Shown: positions 33,783-46,475, counted from the stretch's first letter. The stretch: 64,000 nucleotides of DNA from Ctenosaura bakeri (GCA_948474755.1 CAOLHI010001280.1:62001-126000); one strand, 5' to 3'. Translations and numbers: made by a program. Notes: generated by a model from the letters alone, not told the origin.

Positions 33783-34825
33783 TTAATTAAAAGCATGCTT
33801 CTGATCTTCACAGTTGTAAAGACAGAATAGAGCAAACTGCAGCTGTTGGCCATGAAACAATGCTCTATGAGTCTAACAAACATACAGAATTTTCTACAAG
33901 CCTAATTTCTTTCAATGTCAAGGTTGCACTATATTCACAGTAAGGGATTCCCCTACTGAGCACCTGGAATATATACTGCATCACAGCCAAAATGGAGCTG
34001 TCCCTTTCATATGAATGTGTGTATGGACTGAAAGTGAGGGACACATCTACTATATTAAATAGAAATTAACTGTAAAGTTAATTGGCTATGTTTAATTCGC
34101 TCAGAAGTATAGCAAATAATCCTTGACTAACAGAAAGACACCACCATTATATAAGAGGAGTAAGAAAATTACAAAAACAGATGGCTGCTAAAATAGCACT
34201 GGCCGCAAAGATAATAGTGAAAGCGCTCCTAGGTATATACAATGACAGGACAACTGCTTGATTCACCTTTTCACATCACAATCACATCTCCTTTAAAAGA
34301 TGGAAGAGTTGTCTCAAATAGAACTCTGTGGAATTGTGCTACTTTTTTGTCCCAGGATCCTAAGTATATTCTGAGACATGCAAAACCTATAAGTGACAAT
34401 CTGCAATCTCCATTTTGAGTCTGAGCCTGAACTCCAACAGATGTTGTGGCAATAATATCTCACCTTTTTAGATTTTGTGTCTTGCCACCACCACCCCATT
34501 CTTTGTACCATCTTGGCTGGTCAACAGTTTTATAGCATTCTGGTTAGTCCTACTGCCCACCTTTATTCCCCCCCCCCTCCACATGCAAAACATCTAGCAT
34601 AGAAGCACCCTTTGGAAAAAGGTTTCCCCATTTTAACAGGGAAATGACATAACAGTTTCTGACTTGAGAAAAATAGGAAGCATTCTAAAACTATTTTAGC
34701 ATCAGCATAAACAGGAAGTGCGGAACATCACAGTTTTTTCACTTGAGAAGACTCTACCATAGCTTTAAACACAAATATTCAAACGTCTGCTTTGAGAAAA
34801 ATGGGAAGACAAATCTTGTACTTAC

Positions 34826-34909
34826 TCCTCTCGTAAAATAAACTCAACGTTTTCAGGAGAAAACTGGCCAGTCACAGGGTGCCTAAATGTTGTAGATTGC
34901 TGGTTGTGG
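34826..34909 (-). CDS. PLEKHA7: PLEKHA7 exon, second WW domain (C-terminal half)
   Basis: This 84-nt exon encodes (D)-H-N-Q-Q-S-T-T-F-R-H-P-V-T-G-Q-F-S-P-E, then NVEFILRE(E). The HNQQSTTFRHP segment is the third strand of a WW domain, with the conserved histidine, the aromatic position replaced by Phe, and the closing proline. In PLEKHA7 the N-terminal WW domains bind proline-rich partners such as PDZD11, linking the protein to junction complexes. The acceptor is GTTTCAG and the donor GTAAGT; the incoming phase needs GA from the previous exon. The preceding exon was not found in the 29 kb to the right. Confidence 0.92.
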
Positions 34910-35150
34910 CTGAAACAAAAATCAAAGTGCAATTTAATACCAAAGCCAGGACATGTATCAGAATATAAGAATTTTTCAAAAATATTCCATCTGACAAGCT
35001 CCTGTTCCTACAAAGGACACAATGTTTCACGCAATACACTGAAGGGATGAGACACTTTTATCTATTTTGTTACAAGCTCACTGAATCTGTCACAGAATGC
35101 CTAGAGGGTTTCTTTTTTAAACTCTGAAGAAAGCAGCCATTGGTCATATA

Positions 35151-35283
35151 CCGTATCTGCTGGCATATAAGACGCACCCCATCTATACACTGGCAAATAG
35201 TATTTGCTGGCATATAAGATGCACCCCATTTTCAAACAGTATTTTTTGGGGGGAAAGCAAGTCTTATATGCCAGCAAATACAG
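35151..35283. mobile_element. Short TA-flanked MITE
   Basis: The left end CCGTATCTGCTGGCATATAA and the right end TTATATGCCAGCAAATACAG are inverted repeats with a few mismatches. TA lies on both outer sides (35149-35150 and 35284-35285). The GCATATAAGACGCACCCCAT motif occurs twice inside. This is a Tc1/mariner-type MITE whose relatives are common in vertebrates. Confidence 0.65.
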
Positions 35284-35689
35284 TACTCTTCTGATATTTA
35301 GCAGAAACAAGAAATGCATATTTTCACCTTCATTGTGTAGGAGACTAACTTTTTGTTTTCTAAAGATAAAATAATCTTGTACAAATTCAGCATATACTAG
35401 CTTGTTTTTGTAGAGCAGGTTGTGACATTTTTCTATGATTTCTTTATTTGTAATATTTATATACCATTTGGTACAGTGAAATTAATAACTGGTTCACATT
35501 AAGTATACATATGATATGGTACAATAGCAAGATCAATTTATTTTTAAACAACAAGTAGTTAAAGGAAATCAGGAATGAGAACCATTAGTGCGTGACTGGG
35601 GAAAATCTACATGAACAGTTTCTTTTTCAATAGGTGTTTGAACCTGAATCCCATTGTTGTCTTACTATTTCAATTTATGTTTCTGAAAA

Positions 35690-36609
35690 TGTCAGTGCCG
35701 GATGGTGGACAGGCGGAGGCAGGGGAGCTGGGTGGAGGAGCAGAGCTTTAATGCAGCCAGCAACCAAAAAGTACAGCAAACTGTCCTTAACGCAGGCAGA
35801 GCTTAACACAGTCTTTCACAGAAATAAAGGGTTGTGCCACCCAGGAAACAAACGGTTGCAAAGGAACAAAAGGCTGATTACTTCACCAAAGCGGGCGGGG
35901 AGGCTGGACACAGGTGCGGGCAGGAACAAGGCACGGACAGCAGGACCACGATAAACTGACGGTCGCCGCTCTGTGCCCCTCCCCGCCCAGCGCCTGCCTC
36001 AAGTAGCCCTCAGAGCCTGGCGCCGGCCAATCCGGTGCGGCTGAGGGCTCACAGCTGTGCTGTGCCTCACAGCTGGGAGCTCTCCGCCAGTCGCCTCCTC
36101 TCCAGCAGCCGACGGGACCGGCGGACGGCCTCCTTGGCCTGCCGTCGCTGCTGGAAAGGAGGAGGCGAGGCAGGGACGTCGGCCTCCTCCGGATCAGGGC
36201 CGCGGGCGGGGACCCCGGCCTCCCGTGGATCACGGCCGCGGGCGGGAGAGGCGGAGACCTCGGCCTCCTGCGGATCGGGGCCACGGGTGGGCGGAGCCCC
36301 AGGAGCAGGCCCGGGACCCGCCCTCCCCGGCGTTCCGGCCTCCGCCTCCACGCCCATCGGCGAGGGACTCGATCCCACGGCCCCTGGGTAAGTCGCGCCA
36401 GGCCCGGCGACCTCCTCCGCAGCCTCCGGGCAAGGCCCGTCAGCCGCGGCAGCCTCCGCGGCACTCGAGTAGGCCCCGTTGGCCGCGGCGGCGTCCCCCG
36501 CGGCCTCCAGGCAAGGCCCGTTGGCCGCGGCGGCTTCCATGGCATCCTCCGGAGTCTCCGCGGCGGCTTCAGGGCACCGGCGGGCCCAGCCCAGCCCGTG
36601 CCCCTGACA
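35690..36609. mobile_element. 920-bp solo LTR with 5-bp target duplication
   Basis: The element starts TGTCAGTGCCGG and ends GGGCACCTGACA-like (GCCCCTGACA), giving TGTCA/TGACA inverted termini. GAAAA lies directly on both sides (35685-35689 and 36610-36614), a 5-bp target duplication typical of Ty3/Gypsy and many retroviral integrations. The half from about 35880 to 36600 is very G+C- and CpG-rich, with short CGCGG-type repeats. There are no internal genes, so this is a solo LTR left by recombination. Orientation is uncertain: AATAAA is present on the plus strand near 35822, and ATTAAA on the minus strand near 35750. Long open frames here reflect composition only. Confidence 0.8.
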
Positions 36610-37669
36610 GAAAAATACAAACATAAAATGTGAGTAATTTTCATGATACATTTTATCAGTACTACTTCCACCATTAAAATCATATACAAACACCAGAACC
36701 CAAGAAAGTTACTTTAAAAACAAAACAAAACAGTTCTCGGCATTGCCAAGTCAGCGTGGCCAGATGTGTTTCAAAAAGTATTTTTCCAAGCTCTAGAAAG
36801 ACAATAATTTAGAGCCTTCCCCGCTCTCCCATGTGCTATGTTTAAAAATTGACCTTTGAATCATTTGCACTTTGTACTTCCATTGCAACAAACTATAAAG
36901 TCATCACCTACAACAGAAAATTTGTGCTTTAGTATTCATATTTGAATTAATTTGATAAAAAGATCTCAATAAAACAACAACAAAAGAAAACTGATCCAAG
37001 CCCACATACCTCACTACTTTAATGTGGCCATTATTAATCATTTTATGGCAAAAAGGCAGAATAGTTAAATAAACAAACCCTCCAAGATACAGGGTCTTCA
37101 GAAGCCCTGCCCTGTATATTTATTTCTGTACACACATGATGTCTGCAGACTCCTCTTTTAAAAATGGACCCAAATTCTCAGAAAGCAAAACCTTGCACCA
37201 GATAATAAATGTCATATCATGCAATCTGTGCAGTTCTGAGCGGTATAAATCTTGCTGCCAACATTTATTTCCTGAGTATAGATTTGACTTTTACTGAATT
37301 ATTCCGGAATTCAAAATTGGCTATGACTACTCTGAAGCCAACTTCTATAAAGGAGGCCAGTGTGCTATTAACCCCAGAAAATATTTTCAGGCAGGTTTAC
37401 TTGGCTGTGTATGTCAATTATTTTTCAAAACAAGTACTACTACTGATAAGTCCAATGATTGCACAAGTTAATATTGTAAATTAATGAAGTTAATGAAGCA
37501 GATGTGTTCCTTTGGCTTTACTTCTTTAACAGACAATTTGGTACCAAAGGCAAAAATAACATGGAAAGTATAGGGATAGATTCCTATGTCACAAAAAGGA
37601 ACAACAATTCAACATGTTTCAACGTAAGAAATGAAGAAAGGAGTTGTCCACTAATTCTTCTTTCAAAGA

Positions 37670-37917
37670 TAAAGGAATTACTGATGAAGAAAAGAAAAGG
37701 GAGTGCTGCTCAGCAGAGGAAGTCTTCTAAGCTGCTAATCAGTCCGCAGATGAAAAGAAACTGAGGTGGAGCTGCTAGCTTGGCGGGACTGAGCATGCCC
37801 GGTACCGAGTAGGGGGAGGGGTTCCCACCAAGTTGCTCAGCTCTGGAATTTTCCAAAATTGCAACTGCGGATGCGTGAAGATCCCATTACGTGAGGCACA
37901 GAGACCATGAAGAAGAA
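37670..37917 (-). mobile_element. DIRS 5' terminal fragment, different subfamily
   Basis: Read on the minus strand, 37917 onward (CTTCTTCATGGTCTCTGTGC) matches the right terminal repeat of the intact DIRS. The GGGAACCCCTCCCCCTACTC, GGCATGCTCAGTCCCGCCAA and CTCAGTTTC words follow in the same order. It extends about 100 bp further in and then stops resembling the intact copy. No coding part remains. Confidence 0.7.
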
Positions 37918-38949
37918 ACTTTTCATCCAAAACGAACAATATGCACATGTGGTATGAAACAACCAGGTTTAATAAGCCTGATATAACTTAATAAAAATAT
38001 TAAGCAAAGCATCTGGATACCACTTGAAAGCTTCTTCCAAAATACATCCAGGAACGATTTTTCTTTCTTTCTTCAGCCTCTATCTTTCTTATGAATTCTG
38101 TTTTGATGACCAAACTGATAGAGTTTGCTTCTTAAAAAAATATGCTGGGGGTAGCTGGTGAGGCAGGCTTATCTACTTTTCTCTCTGTTTTGCTGTTCAG
38201 GCACGCTCAGAAAGGGATTATCAAGGCAGCTGCTATCCACCTTGCCTGTGGTACACAGGCACACATATCTGCAGTGGATCTGATAAAGTAGAGTTCACTG
38301 TTTTCCAAATCAAGTTTTTTTGCATTGCTTACTGCTACAAACCAGCACCAAAATCTCTGCTTCTCCACCCCTTCTTCACTATCTTTCCAATGCCAATGCT
38401 GTTTAAAAAAATGCCATGTAGTCAGAGGATGGGAAAGAAAGGGGGCAGGTGTGAGTGGGCATATAAAGACTTTTTGTTTTTTAAAAAAAGCTTCTTTGTC
38501 AAAGGCTTCACTTATTTGTTTGTATCTCATGAAATTAAATGTCCAAAATCTGAAAAGACTGATGAGCATGTACAAAGGGGTTGCCAATTTTTCCTCCCAG
38601 CAGCAGTAGTTTTATGAACTGCATAAAGTGTCATTCGGAAAAGTCACCTTGCTTTTGTGGGTGTTGGGGTGGGGGTTACCAAGAGAAAGGTTTTCTCCTG
38701 GTGTCTATGCCCTTTGCACCTAGGCATTATCATTCAACTCACTATATCTGTCATTTCCTCCTGCTGCCTCAGAAGGAGGAAATGGATTGAAGTCATTAAA
38801 GGGCTAATTCACACCTGTACTCACCTGATTTTTCATTTTTCATTGTATTTGACTTAACCTGCAATATCACTGGTGTTGTCTTGTGGCTCATATTACACAA
38901 GGTTAGAATAGATTGGGAATCCAGATCAGTTTGAAAAATAGGGGCTCCT

Positions 38950-39137
38950 TTGTCCGGCAGTGGAATCTGCTGCCTCGGAGTGTAGTGGAGTCTCCTTCCT
39001 TGGAGGTTTTTAAGTAGAGGCTTGATGGCCATCTGTCGGGAGTGCTTTGAGGGTGTTCCTGCATGGCAGGGGGTTGGACTGGATGGCCTGTGTGGTCTCT
39101 TCCAACTCTACATTTCTATGATTATATGATTCTATGT
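38950..39137 (+). mobile_element. CR1 3' end fragment
   Basis: The segment carries the CR1 3' sequence seen in the longer copies: TTTGTCCGGCAGTGGAATCT, GTGGAGTCTCCTTCCTTGGA, GGGGGTTGGACTGGATGGCC and the terminal TTCTATGATT-type repeats. It is a short 5'-truncated insertion, little diverged from the 22.5-kb copy. Confidence 0.85.
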
Positions 39138-39832
39138 GTGAAGTTATTCTAGGGGTAGTGGTGTAGAAACTGAGCACATCTTGAAATCTTGACTGTATGA
39201 CACTTGATCTTCGCTGAACTGACAACCCCTTTTGGTATCAACCTTCAACAGCAACTTAATATCAGTGCTTCGTTGCATGTTAATGGTTAAACTGATAATT
39301 AGTGCCATCTCAGTGCACCTAGGGAATCTGTTACTGCTAACTTCTTGTACAGCTCTTTGCCATGGAAAAAGCTAGAGGGGACAGAGGTGAAGTAGCTAGA
39401 CAGACCTCCATGATGGGCTAACAGCTGTGGCATTCTTAGTGCACAGCTATAACCATCTCCATTCTCTCTGCTGAACAGCGCCTGATCCCAAAACACTAGA
39501 CAAGGCTGGGGAAGTGGGGAAGTGTTAACTTTTTTCCCAGCCTTGGTGCATCTACTATCTTTCTTCAATGTACAATATCCATAGGAAACAAACAAAAATA
39601 CTGAGAAAAATCTCCAAATGCCAATAACCAGAATTATCCCTGTTGCTTAAGAGTTATATTTAAATAGTCATTAACAGACCTTAAATAAGCTGCCAAAATA
39701 GCAATCAATTCTCTCCAAAATCCTTCACAGACCTCTAAAAAATTCAATTAGCATCACATACTTTGACGAGCTGTTTAATCTGACCAAAGTTTCTTCTAAC
39801 AAAACACATCTGGTTTTCAAGAAAGGTCAGCT

Positions 39833-39880
39833 GTTGTTCTTTCTGCCAGTATGCTCGTTGTTCTTTCTGCCAGTATGCTC
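39833..39880. repeat. Perfect 24-bp tandem duplication
   Basis: Two identical adjacent copies of a unit beginning GTTGTTCTTTCTGCCAGTAT lie at 39833-39856 and 39857-39880. Confidence 0.9.
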
Positions 39881-41092
39881 TCTTTGAATTTTTTCCTTTC
39901 CAGTTGGTTAATTATTACTGCATGGCTCAAGGTTAACTGCTAAATCATTTTTTAAAACTATACTCAGTAGATTGCTTGAGTATGACTGCATAAAAAAAGG
40001 TGTACAACTGCCTGGGTACTTCCTTATTATTGTAAATTGCATCCTAGATAACAAAAAAGCCTTTCCATTAGATTACATGTTCTTACATTTCTTTAACTTT
40101 TATCACTTAATTAAGCTTTTAAGATATGTATCTAAGATTTAGTTTAAAATATACACAGCTATTTAAAATGAGATTTTTGATTTTGAATTGTTGGTACATA
40201 ACTACCAATAATGCAGCTCCAGGTTTACCCAAATGGCATTTTGTAACATGAGTTTATCTAGTAGAATCAACCTCCGAAAATATACTATATGCTCACAATT
40301 TACAACAAAACATGATATTTCAGGCAAGGTTTGCAGAATCCATCAGGATTTATTAAAACATTTCTTTGAAGAACAACAAGCAGACAGTGTGGTTGGTGTT
40401 AGGGCAATGAAGGTATAATGGAGTCACATTTCAAAAGCAACATAAAAAGTCGAGTTACTGCATTGGTATAACCATAATAGTTTCTCATTACTTTCAAAAT
40501 TACAGGCGAAAGATTTATATAATCTGAAGAAAAAACAGAGTATATCTTTTAAAGGGCATTTTTAGATATTTTATGCCATTCTGTTACAAACCCTAACTTG
40601 TTTTTTCTCTCAGAGTAACAGACAGCAATGGAAAAATAACAAGCATCAAAAGTAATGTAAAAAATTATCTTTTTAACATTGGGCCAAATTACAGCAATGA
40701 GTTATATTTCAAATCTATCATGATTAATAGGAACTGAATACTTTCAAGAAGTAACTTTCTAAGCTCTGACATAAAACTCTATCCTAAAACTGTAAGTGGG
40801 ATAGCAGACATATTGGCATAATGGCTGATGTTTAGGAAATAAAAAACCCTCCTTTTGCATCACGGTCACTTTTAGATTCAATATGGACATTCATGAATTG
40901 AAGAATTTCATATGAAAACAGAAATAAATATGCAATAGCTAAAACAAACATTGATTACATTTAAATTTCCCCTTACAAGCAATAACTTTTCAAATTAGAA
41001 GGAGTGGAAGTAAAATATATCACATTTTCTTTTCTGTTTTTCTTTCAGAATATCGGCCATGAAAAACCAATATTCAATTAACATTCATACAA

Positions 41093-41340
41093 TAAGAACA
41101 TAAGAGCTGTGTTGGATCAGATCAAAAGCCTATCTAGCCCAGAGTTGTCACAGTAGCAAATCAGATGCCAACAGGAAGCTCACAGGAATGAATGCACACT
41201 TCCTCATGTCCCCCAGCAATTATTTTTGAGATGCATAATGCATCTGACAGTAGAGGCAACAGCCAGCCACCATGAGTACCATCCTCTTATTAGTATTTAT
41301 GGAGGGCTTGTCCATGAAAATGCAAGACTCTGTTTGGAAC
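41093..41340 (+). repeat. Unclassified interspersed repeat, copy 2
   Basis: This segment begins near AAGAACATAAGAGCTGTGTT and GGATCAGATCAAAAGCCTAT. It shares CTCACAG, CCCCCAGCAATTATTTTTGA and a CATCTGACAGTAGAGG region with 14015-14215 in the same order. It is somewhat longer at its left end than copy 1. I cannot name the family. Confidence 0.5.
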
Positions 41341-43427
41341 TGGGTATTGCTGTGTATTGTACTGGCACAGATCTCATATTGTATCTAATTTTGACCAAGC
41401 ACTAACTGGTGAGAAGATATATCAGGAAGACGATTAAGGCCACTCAAAGAAACTATTCATTTGTTGGCACAGTGACCTGCCTTAGAATTTCAATATTCTA
41501 GGAAAAAAACTAAACTCAGGAATCCTGATAGATTCCTATCAGGATTATATTACAGAACATTGTACCAACACAGTAGGGGGGAAAAAATGAGAGTAACAGG
41601 CTGCAAAATAAATATTTGCACAGCAATAGTAACATCTGGTTCAATGTGGTTAGGCAAAGTAATATACAAGGAAATACATTAAAACTCTTCCAAATAATGC
41701 ATTATTTAGCGTTGCTTTCAGAGAACACTGCAAATTAGATAATATTTCAACACTCTCTTGATTTAAGATAATGTCATTTCTTCAAAGTATGCAAAGATTA
41801 AAGTTATTGGTGGCTGGAGCATGCATTATCTACTGTATCTATTTTAAGTGTGAAATAAATGTTGGACTATAAATAAACAGCAATCAACATTGATTCCTTT
41901 GGTATATGACTAAAGTACTGCATTGCGCTTATGATGTATTTCCACCGGGATATACTTTCAACAATTTGATTTACCACTAACTCTGCAGAGTACTTTTAAC
42001 TCTAGAAATCTTGACTTACATCAGTAAAATCTTTAGAAATCATTCTACAACTCCTTTTCAGGACAAAACATTCCTTGTCTTGTTTTCCCAGTTGAAAATA
42101 GAATCAATATGTTGCTTAAAGTACAAGACAGAATTTTTGTGACTGCGTAATTACTAATAATAGTAATCCTGGAAATAAAAGAAATTAATAACACTGATAC
42201 AGCTAAAATAATAGTATCACACATATAAAAATTAAACATATAACTAAACTATGAGCAGAATTCAAAGGAGTAAAACCACGGCCTTTAGAAGAAAAACAAC
42301 AAACAATATAGCACATTATAAAAGACCCCTTCTCCCTGAGTAACCAGCTGTCAAAGGTTTGCTGGAAAAAAAATCACCTGCCTGTGGAAGATTTGCAAGG
42401 AGACTCTCTAAGAAGAGAGTTTCAAAGCCTGAGAACAGTCACCAAGAAACATATCCCAGATGCACTGGTGACAGTGGTGGAACAGAGAGAAGAAACATAA
42501 AGAGACATAATATCTTTCTCAGATCAGGGCTTTACTTCATTGAAAGTAAAAAGGTATATTCTTTTAAATTTGTGTAAATTATATATTTCTGAAAATTAAA
42601 AAAAAAATCCTGAAATGCAGATAATATAAAAGTACTTCCAATAAGAACATTTTTAGGTATACCCATTTCCCTTTTGAAAAATGTTATTTACTGAAATATT
42701 TTTGCTTAAATCTCTTAACCTGCATCATATTCCAAGCAGAACTATACCAGCATTATTCCAACATACTTTTCAGTTCTCAGAACCTCTGTGAAACATTCTT
42801 TCCATCTTTGTTCATTCTTGACCTACAACATTCTTGATTTTTTCCTCTCTCTCTCTTACACCCATCCTAAAACTTTCCAACATACAAAACTCTTCTGATT
42901 TGGACTCAACCCTCAAACTGTGTGTATCTCTGTAGGTGTCCATGTCAAATATCTGTCATGCCTTTCTATTTGATCAAGTAACTCAGCATTTAGTGGTGCT
43001 AACCTGTAAATATTCACACAGCAGTCTACCTTGATAAGCATACATAGAAAATTAGAGCCTTCGTTTACCCTGTGGAGAATGAGGCATTTTGTATTACCAT
43101 AACCTTCCACAGTTGATTTTGCACTGCGATAACTGTTTTTGTTTTGTTTTTTTGTGTGTCAGTCCGTGCACTCATGCAAGGTTCCAAAAGTATTGACTGC
43201 GTGTGAGGCACTGATTAGTCCATGGTATTTTCAGAATGCTGATTCTTTTCCCACACCCTAAAACCTTTTTCCTATTAAAGAATGAGATGCAGAAGATTCA
43301 AGAGTTTATGGATTAAGTTTTTAATCAAAAAATACAAAAAAGTATTTAGGTGAAAGTAACTCCTCTATCTTGATCCAGCTTTTCAAAATACACCTTGAAT
43401 CCTGTAAATGCTCTAGGATATGACAAA

Positions 43428-43612
43428 AGCCTGAGTGGTGTAGTGGTTTCACCCTTGGATTACAACCCTGGAGGCCAGGGTTTGATTCCCTGTTCAGCCA
43501 CCAAAACTCACTGGGTGATCCTGAACGCATCACACACTTTCAGCCCCACAAAACCCCATAACAGATTCGCCTTAGGGTTGCCATAAGTCGGAAATGATCT
43601 GAAGGTACTCAA
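43428..43612 (+). repeat. Sauria-type SINE
   Basis: The head AGCCTGAGTGGTGTAGTGGT has a pol III B box near GGTTTGATTCCC. The body has CACTGGGTGATCCTGAACGC, with an internal deletion. The tail is CGCCTTAGGGTTGCCATAAG then TCGGAAATGATCTGAAGG. Confidence 0.8.
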
Positions 43613-45564
43613 CGTTTGATTCTTCCTACTGCTTTAGGACAGCAGCAGAGCATGGAAGTAATGAATTATAAGCAACAATTACCTGAAACTAATAAGAGCA
43701 CAGTTTTGGAGATATCAGTATGGAGAATAAGAGCATTTTAACATTTTTGTCACTTTCCAACATTACCTTTTAAAAGACTCTTTTCTAAGCATTTTGATAA
43801 GAATTTTCAAGTTTTATGTCAATCTATTATCAAACCTAAGGGATTTTTTTTCCTCAACAGAGTAACAGAAAATAATGAGAATGTAATGAACAATGCAATA
43901 AGTAAAATAACAAGTTCCTTGTTCTTATCACTGTAACCATTAACAGCCACAAGCTGTTTTAAAAAATGTAAAAATGAACTGAACAAATTTCTTGTTAAAA
44001 TAACTGTACAAGCAAAGGAGGTCTGCTTTATATCTTGGTTTTGAAATATCCTTTTTCTTGTATATATGCCTGCCATATGATGTTTTATTATTTTCTAAAA
44101 ATAAATCTATTCTTCCATTTTACTCTATGTGCAAATGGATTTAAATTCTCTATGCCCATGGTCAAAAGCTTTGTTGCATTTGCATTACTGAAAAACAAGC
44201 ATGATTTTGCTGTTCCATAAGAAACTAGAAACCATCCAAACACACACAATGCAAAACAAAGAGAAAGAAATGAAGCATTCCATTTTTAGGCCCATGAGAG
44301 AGGATGGCAACTGGAAGCTAATTGTTTGTACATGCTCTGGATATTTTAAGGGCATCAACTGTGGCTACAAGTGTAGGAAGTGAATAAAAAAACCGTTTTT
44401 TCCCAATGGTAGTTACAATCATAGAGTTGAACCCTTGCTTTTCCTATGAGCTAACCACAAGAAATGAAGCAGAAAAGGGTGGTCTTCAGCCTCAGGATTG
44501 TCTCACCCTTACTTCGGAGAAACATAATTTCTTTTCTTTGGATTAATGTTGGAAAAGTTTTTGAGGGGTGATTTTTAGTACAAAAAAGGGCTCTCCGGGG
44601 AGAAGGAAATATCTACTGAAAGTCCACATTTTTGATACTGGAAAACACAAGTATGATTTCTCTCTCCACTACTACAGCAAGTACTTTCTACTATATGTCA
44701 CGTTTTTCAGATAATAATCTCCACATGAAAGATAAGCCTTTCCTCCCCTTGCTCCCACATTCCAAAATATCTCTCAAACTAGTGTAGGGGACATTAAAAG
44801 AAATTGTGAAATAAGGCACAGATTAATCTAGGCTCTTCCACTGTGTGTTCTAGAATGGGGCTTTTTAGTCTATATTCATTCACTCAGTCTAGTCTCACAG
44901 AAAATATTAAATTTCTGAGTTCCCAGACCTAATATCTGTTAGCTGTTCTCGCTGCCCAAAAGGGAAGGGGTATGTTGGCTTTTTCTGAAGGTGGGAATTT
45001 GAACAGACTTCTCTCTCACTGGGCCCTTTCCTCTCTTTCTTCCTGTTGAGTTTGTCTCCATTAATCTACTGTCATACTGTACAGAGGCTGGCCAGGCTGA
45101 GTAAGACCAATCGAGCATTTATCCTTGCAAATAATGATGAAATGCTATGTGCTTACAACGATTCCATTCTTTCTTGGAAAGCCTCCAGTATCAGAGGCAC
45201 TATGTATATGGATTGGTGAGAGAATGTCAGTTGCACTCATGATGGGCTGGCAGGCTTCCTATAGGCAACTAATTGTCCACTGTATGAATTAGATAAATCT
45301 CTTCAGTCTACAGATGTAATTCTTTGCTAATTCTTCACTAAGACTAATTTTCATTAGTCTGTCACTATGCAGTTTTTGTACAATATTCACTATATGGTGC
45401 TGATTCTGTACAAAATGTGCACATGGATGTTTTACAAAGGAAACAGCATGTCTATGCAGACAATACTTTCCTGTGCAGTAAATATTTCTGTGCGAAAATA
45501 TTTTCTGCTATGTATACTCCTTTTTGTACATGTGTGCAAACTTTGTACAAAATAAATGCCAAAC

Positions 45565-45655
45565 TGGGAAGACTGAAGCTGGAGATCTTGCACTGAGCAG
45601 GAGGTTGAACTCAACAGCCCACAAGGCCTTTGGTTCTATACCTCTATAACTCCAG
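45565..45655 (+). mobile_element. Possible old CR1-type 3' end
   Basis: The words CTGGAGATCTTGCACTGAGC, AGGAGGTTGAACTCAACAGC and CAAGGCCTTTGGTTCTATAC have the layout of CR1 3' ends (a GGTTGGACT...GGCC...TTCTA pattern). The fragment is diverged and short. Confidence 0.45.
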
Positions 45656-46299
45656 AGGTTCTTGACAGTCAAGAAACATCGCTTTCAACTGTTTTCCTGA
45701 TATTTCTGAAATATTCTGTCCATTCCTCTACTTTGGTCTCCTCCAGCACAGCTATTCTCATATTGTTAAAGCTCAATTTCTGCATGTCTTCTAGGAGCAG
45801 GAAAAAAAAGTCCAAGTTCTGGTCTTTAGCAGCTATCATTCCACCACAGCTATATTCTTTAAAAAGTCTTCAAAGCAGCTGTAGATCTCAATTGTTAGTG
45901 CATCACAATGTGGAGGATTTATAAAGACAATGTTGCTTGCAAACAGTTTTCCATGGAAAGTGGATTAGGGCTGCATAGCTCTGCTGTAATTGCTACAATT
46001 ACACTGCCACATTAATGACTTGCAGCAATAACACTAAATAATTTAGCTATTAGCTTTTTTTTTATCACACTCTACTTCCAAAATGAAGGAACATACATTA
46101 TATGGAAAAATGTGACATGTATTCCTGAGCTCATACCCTAGCCTCTCAAAACAAAAATAATGTGCCAAGCACTAATCAGAGCCACTTAGTTCACAACAGG
46201 TTCCCAGAACTGTTATGGAACAACTCAAAATCACATCAGGCACTCAAGTTCTGTAAATATTAGAAGAACAGGTATGAGTATGTAAAGTGCTTGGTTTGA

Positions 46300-46475
46300 A
46301 ATGGTGCCATCAGCCATGGAAACCCACTGGGTGACCATGGCCAAATCACACTCTTTCAGCCTCAGAGGAATGCAAAGGTAACCCCCCTCTGAACAAATGT
46401 TGCCAAGAAAACCCCATAATAGGTTTGTCTTAGAGTTACCATAAGTCGGAAACAACCCAAAACCACACAACATTA
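46300..46475 (+). repeat. Sauria-type SINE, 5'-truncated
   Basis: The tRNA-like head is missing. The body starts at CAGCCATGGAAACCCACTGG and runs through GTGACCATGGCCAAATCACA, CTGAACAAATGTTGCCAAGA and the tail TTACCATAAGTCGGAAACAA. A fragment resembling the 35151 MITE (TACCGTTTTACATATAAGAT then GCACCCCA) follows at about 46544-46580. Confidence 0.8.

Larger units (their letters stand above)
11430..34825 (-). other. PLEKHA7: PLEKHA7 23.4-kb intron rich in transposons
   Basis: This long phase 2 intron has donor GTAAGT at its transcriptional start (34825) and acceptor CTAG at 11430. It holds most of the mobile DNA in the left half of the window, listed separately. About 17030-19690 and 33360-34825 hold nothing I recognise except a short tandem duplication. 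No cryptic host exon was found. Confidence 0.8.

Noticed and set aside
36035..36693. Ala/Pro/Arg-rich open frames up to 268 codons on both strands
   Set aside because: They are open because of very high G+C inside a solo LTR with clear ends and target duplication; low-complexity translation, no start context or homology.
39500..39560. Minus-strand CCAAGGCTGGGAAAAAAG considered as the missing WW exon
   Set aside because: In no frame does it give the Gly-Trp-Glu-Glu core followed by a Tyr-Phe strand, and splice sites are absent.
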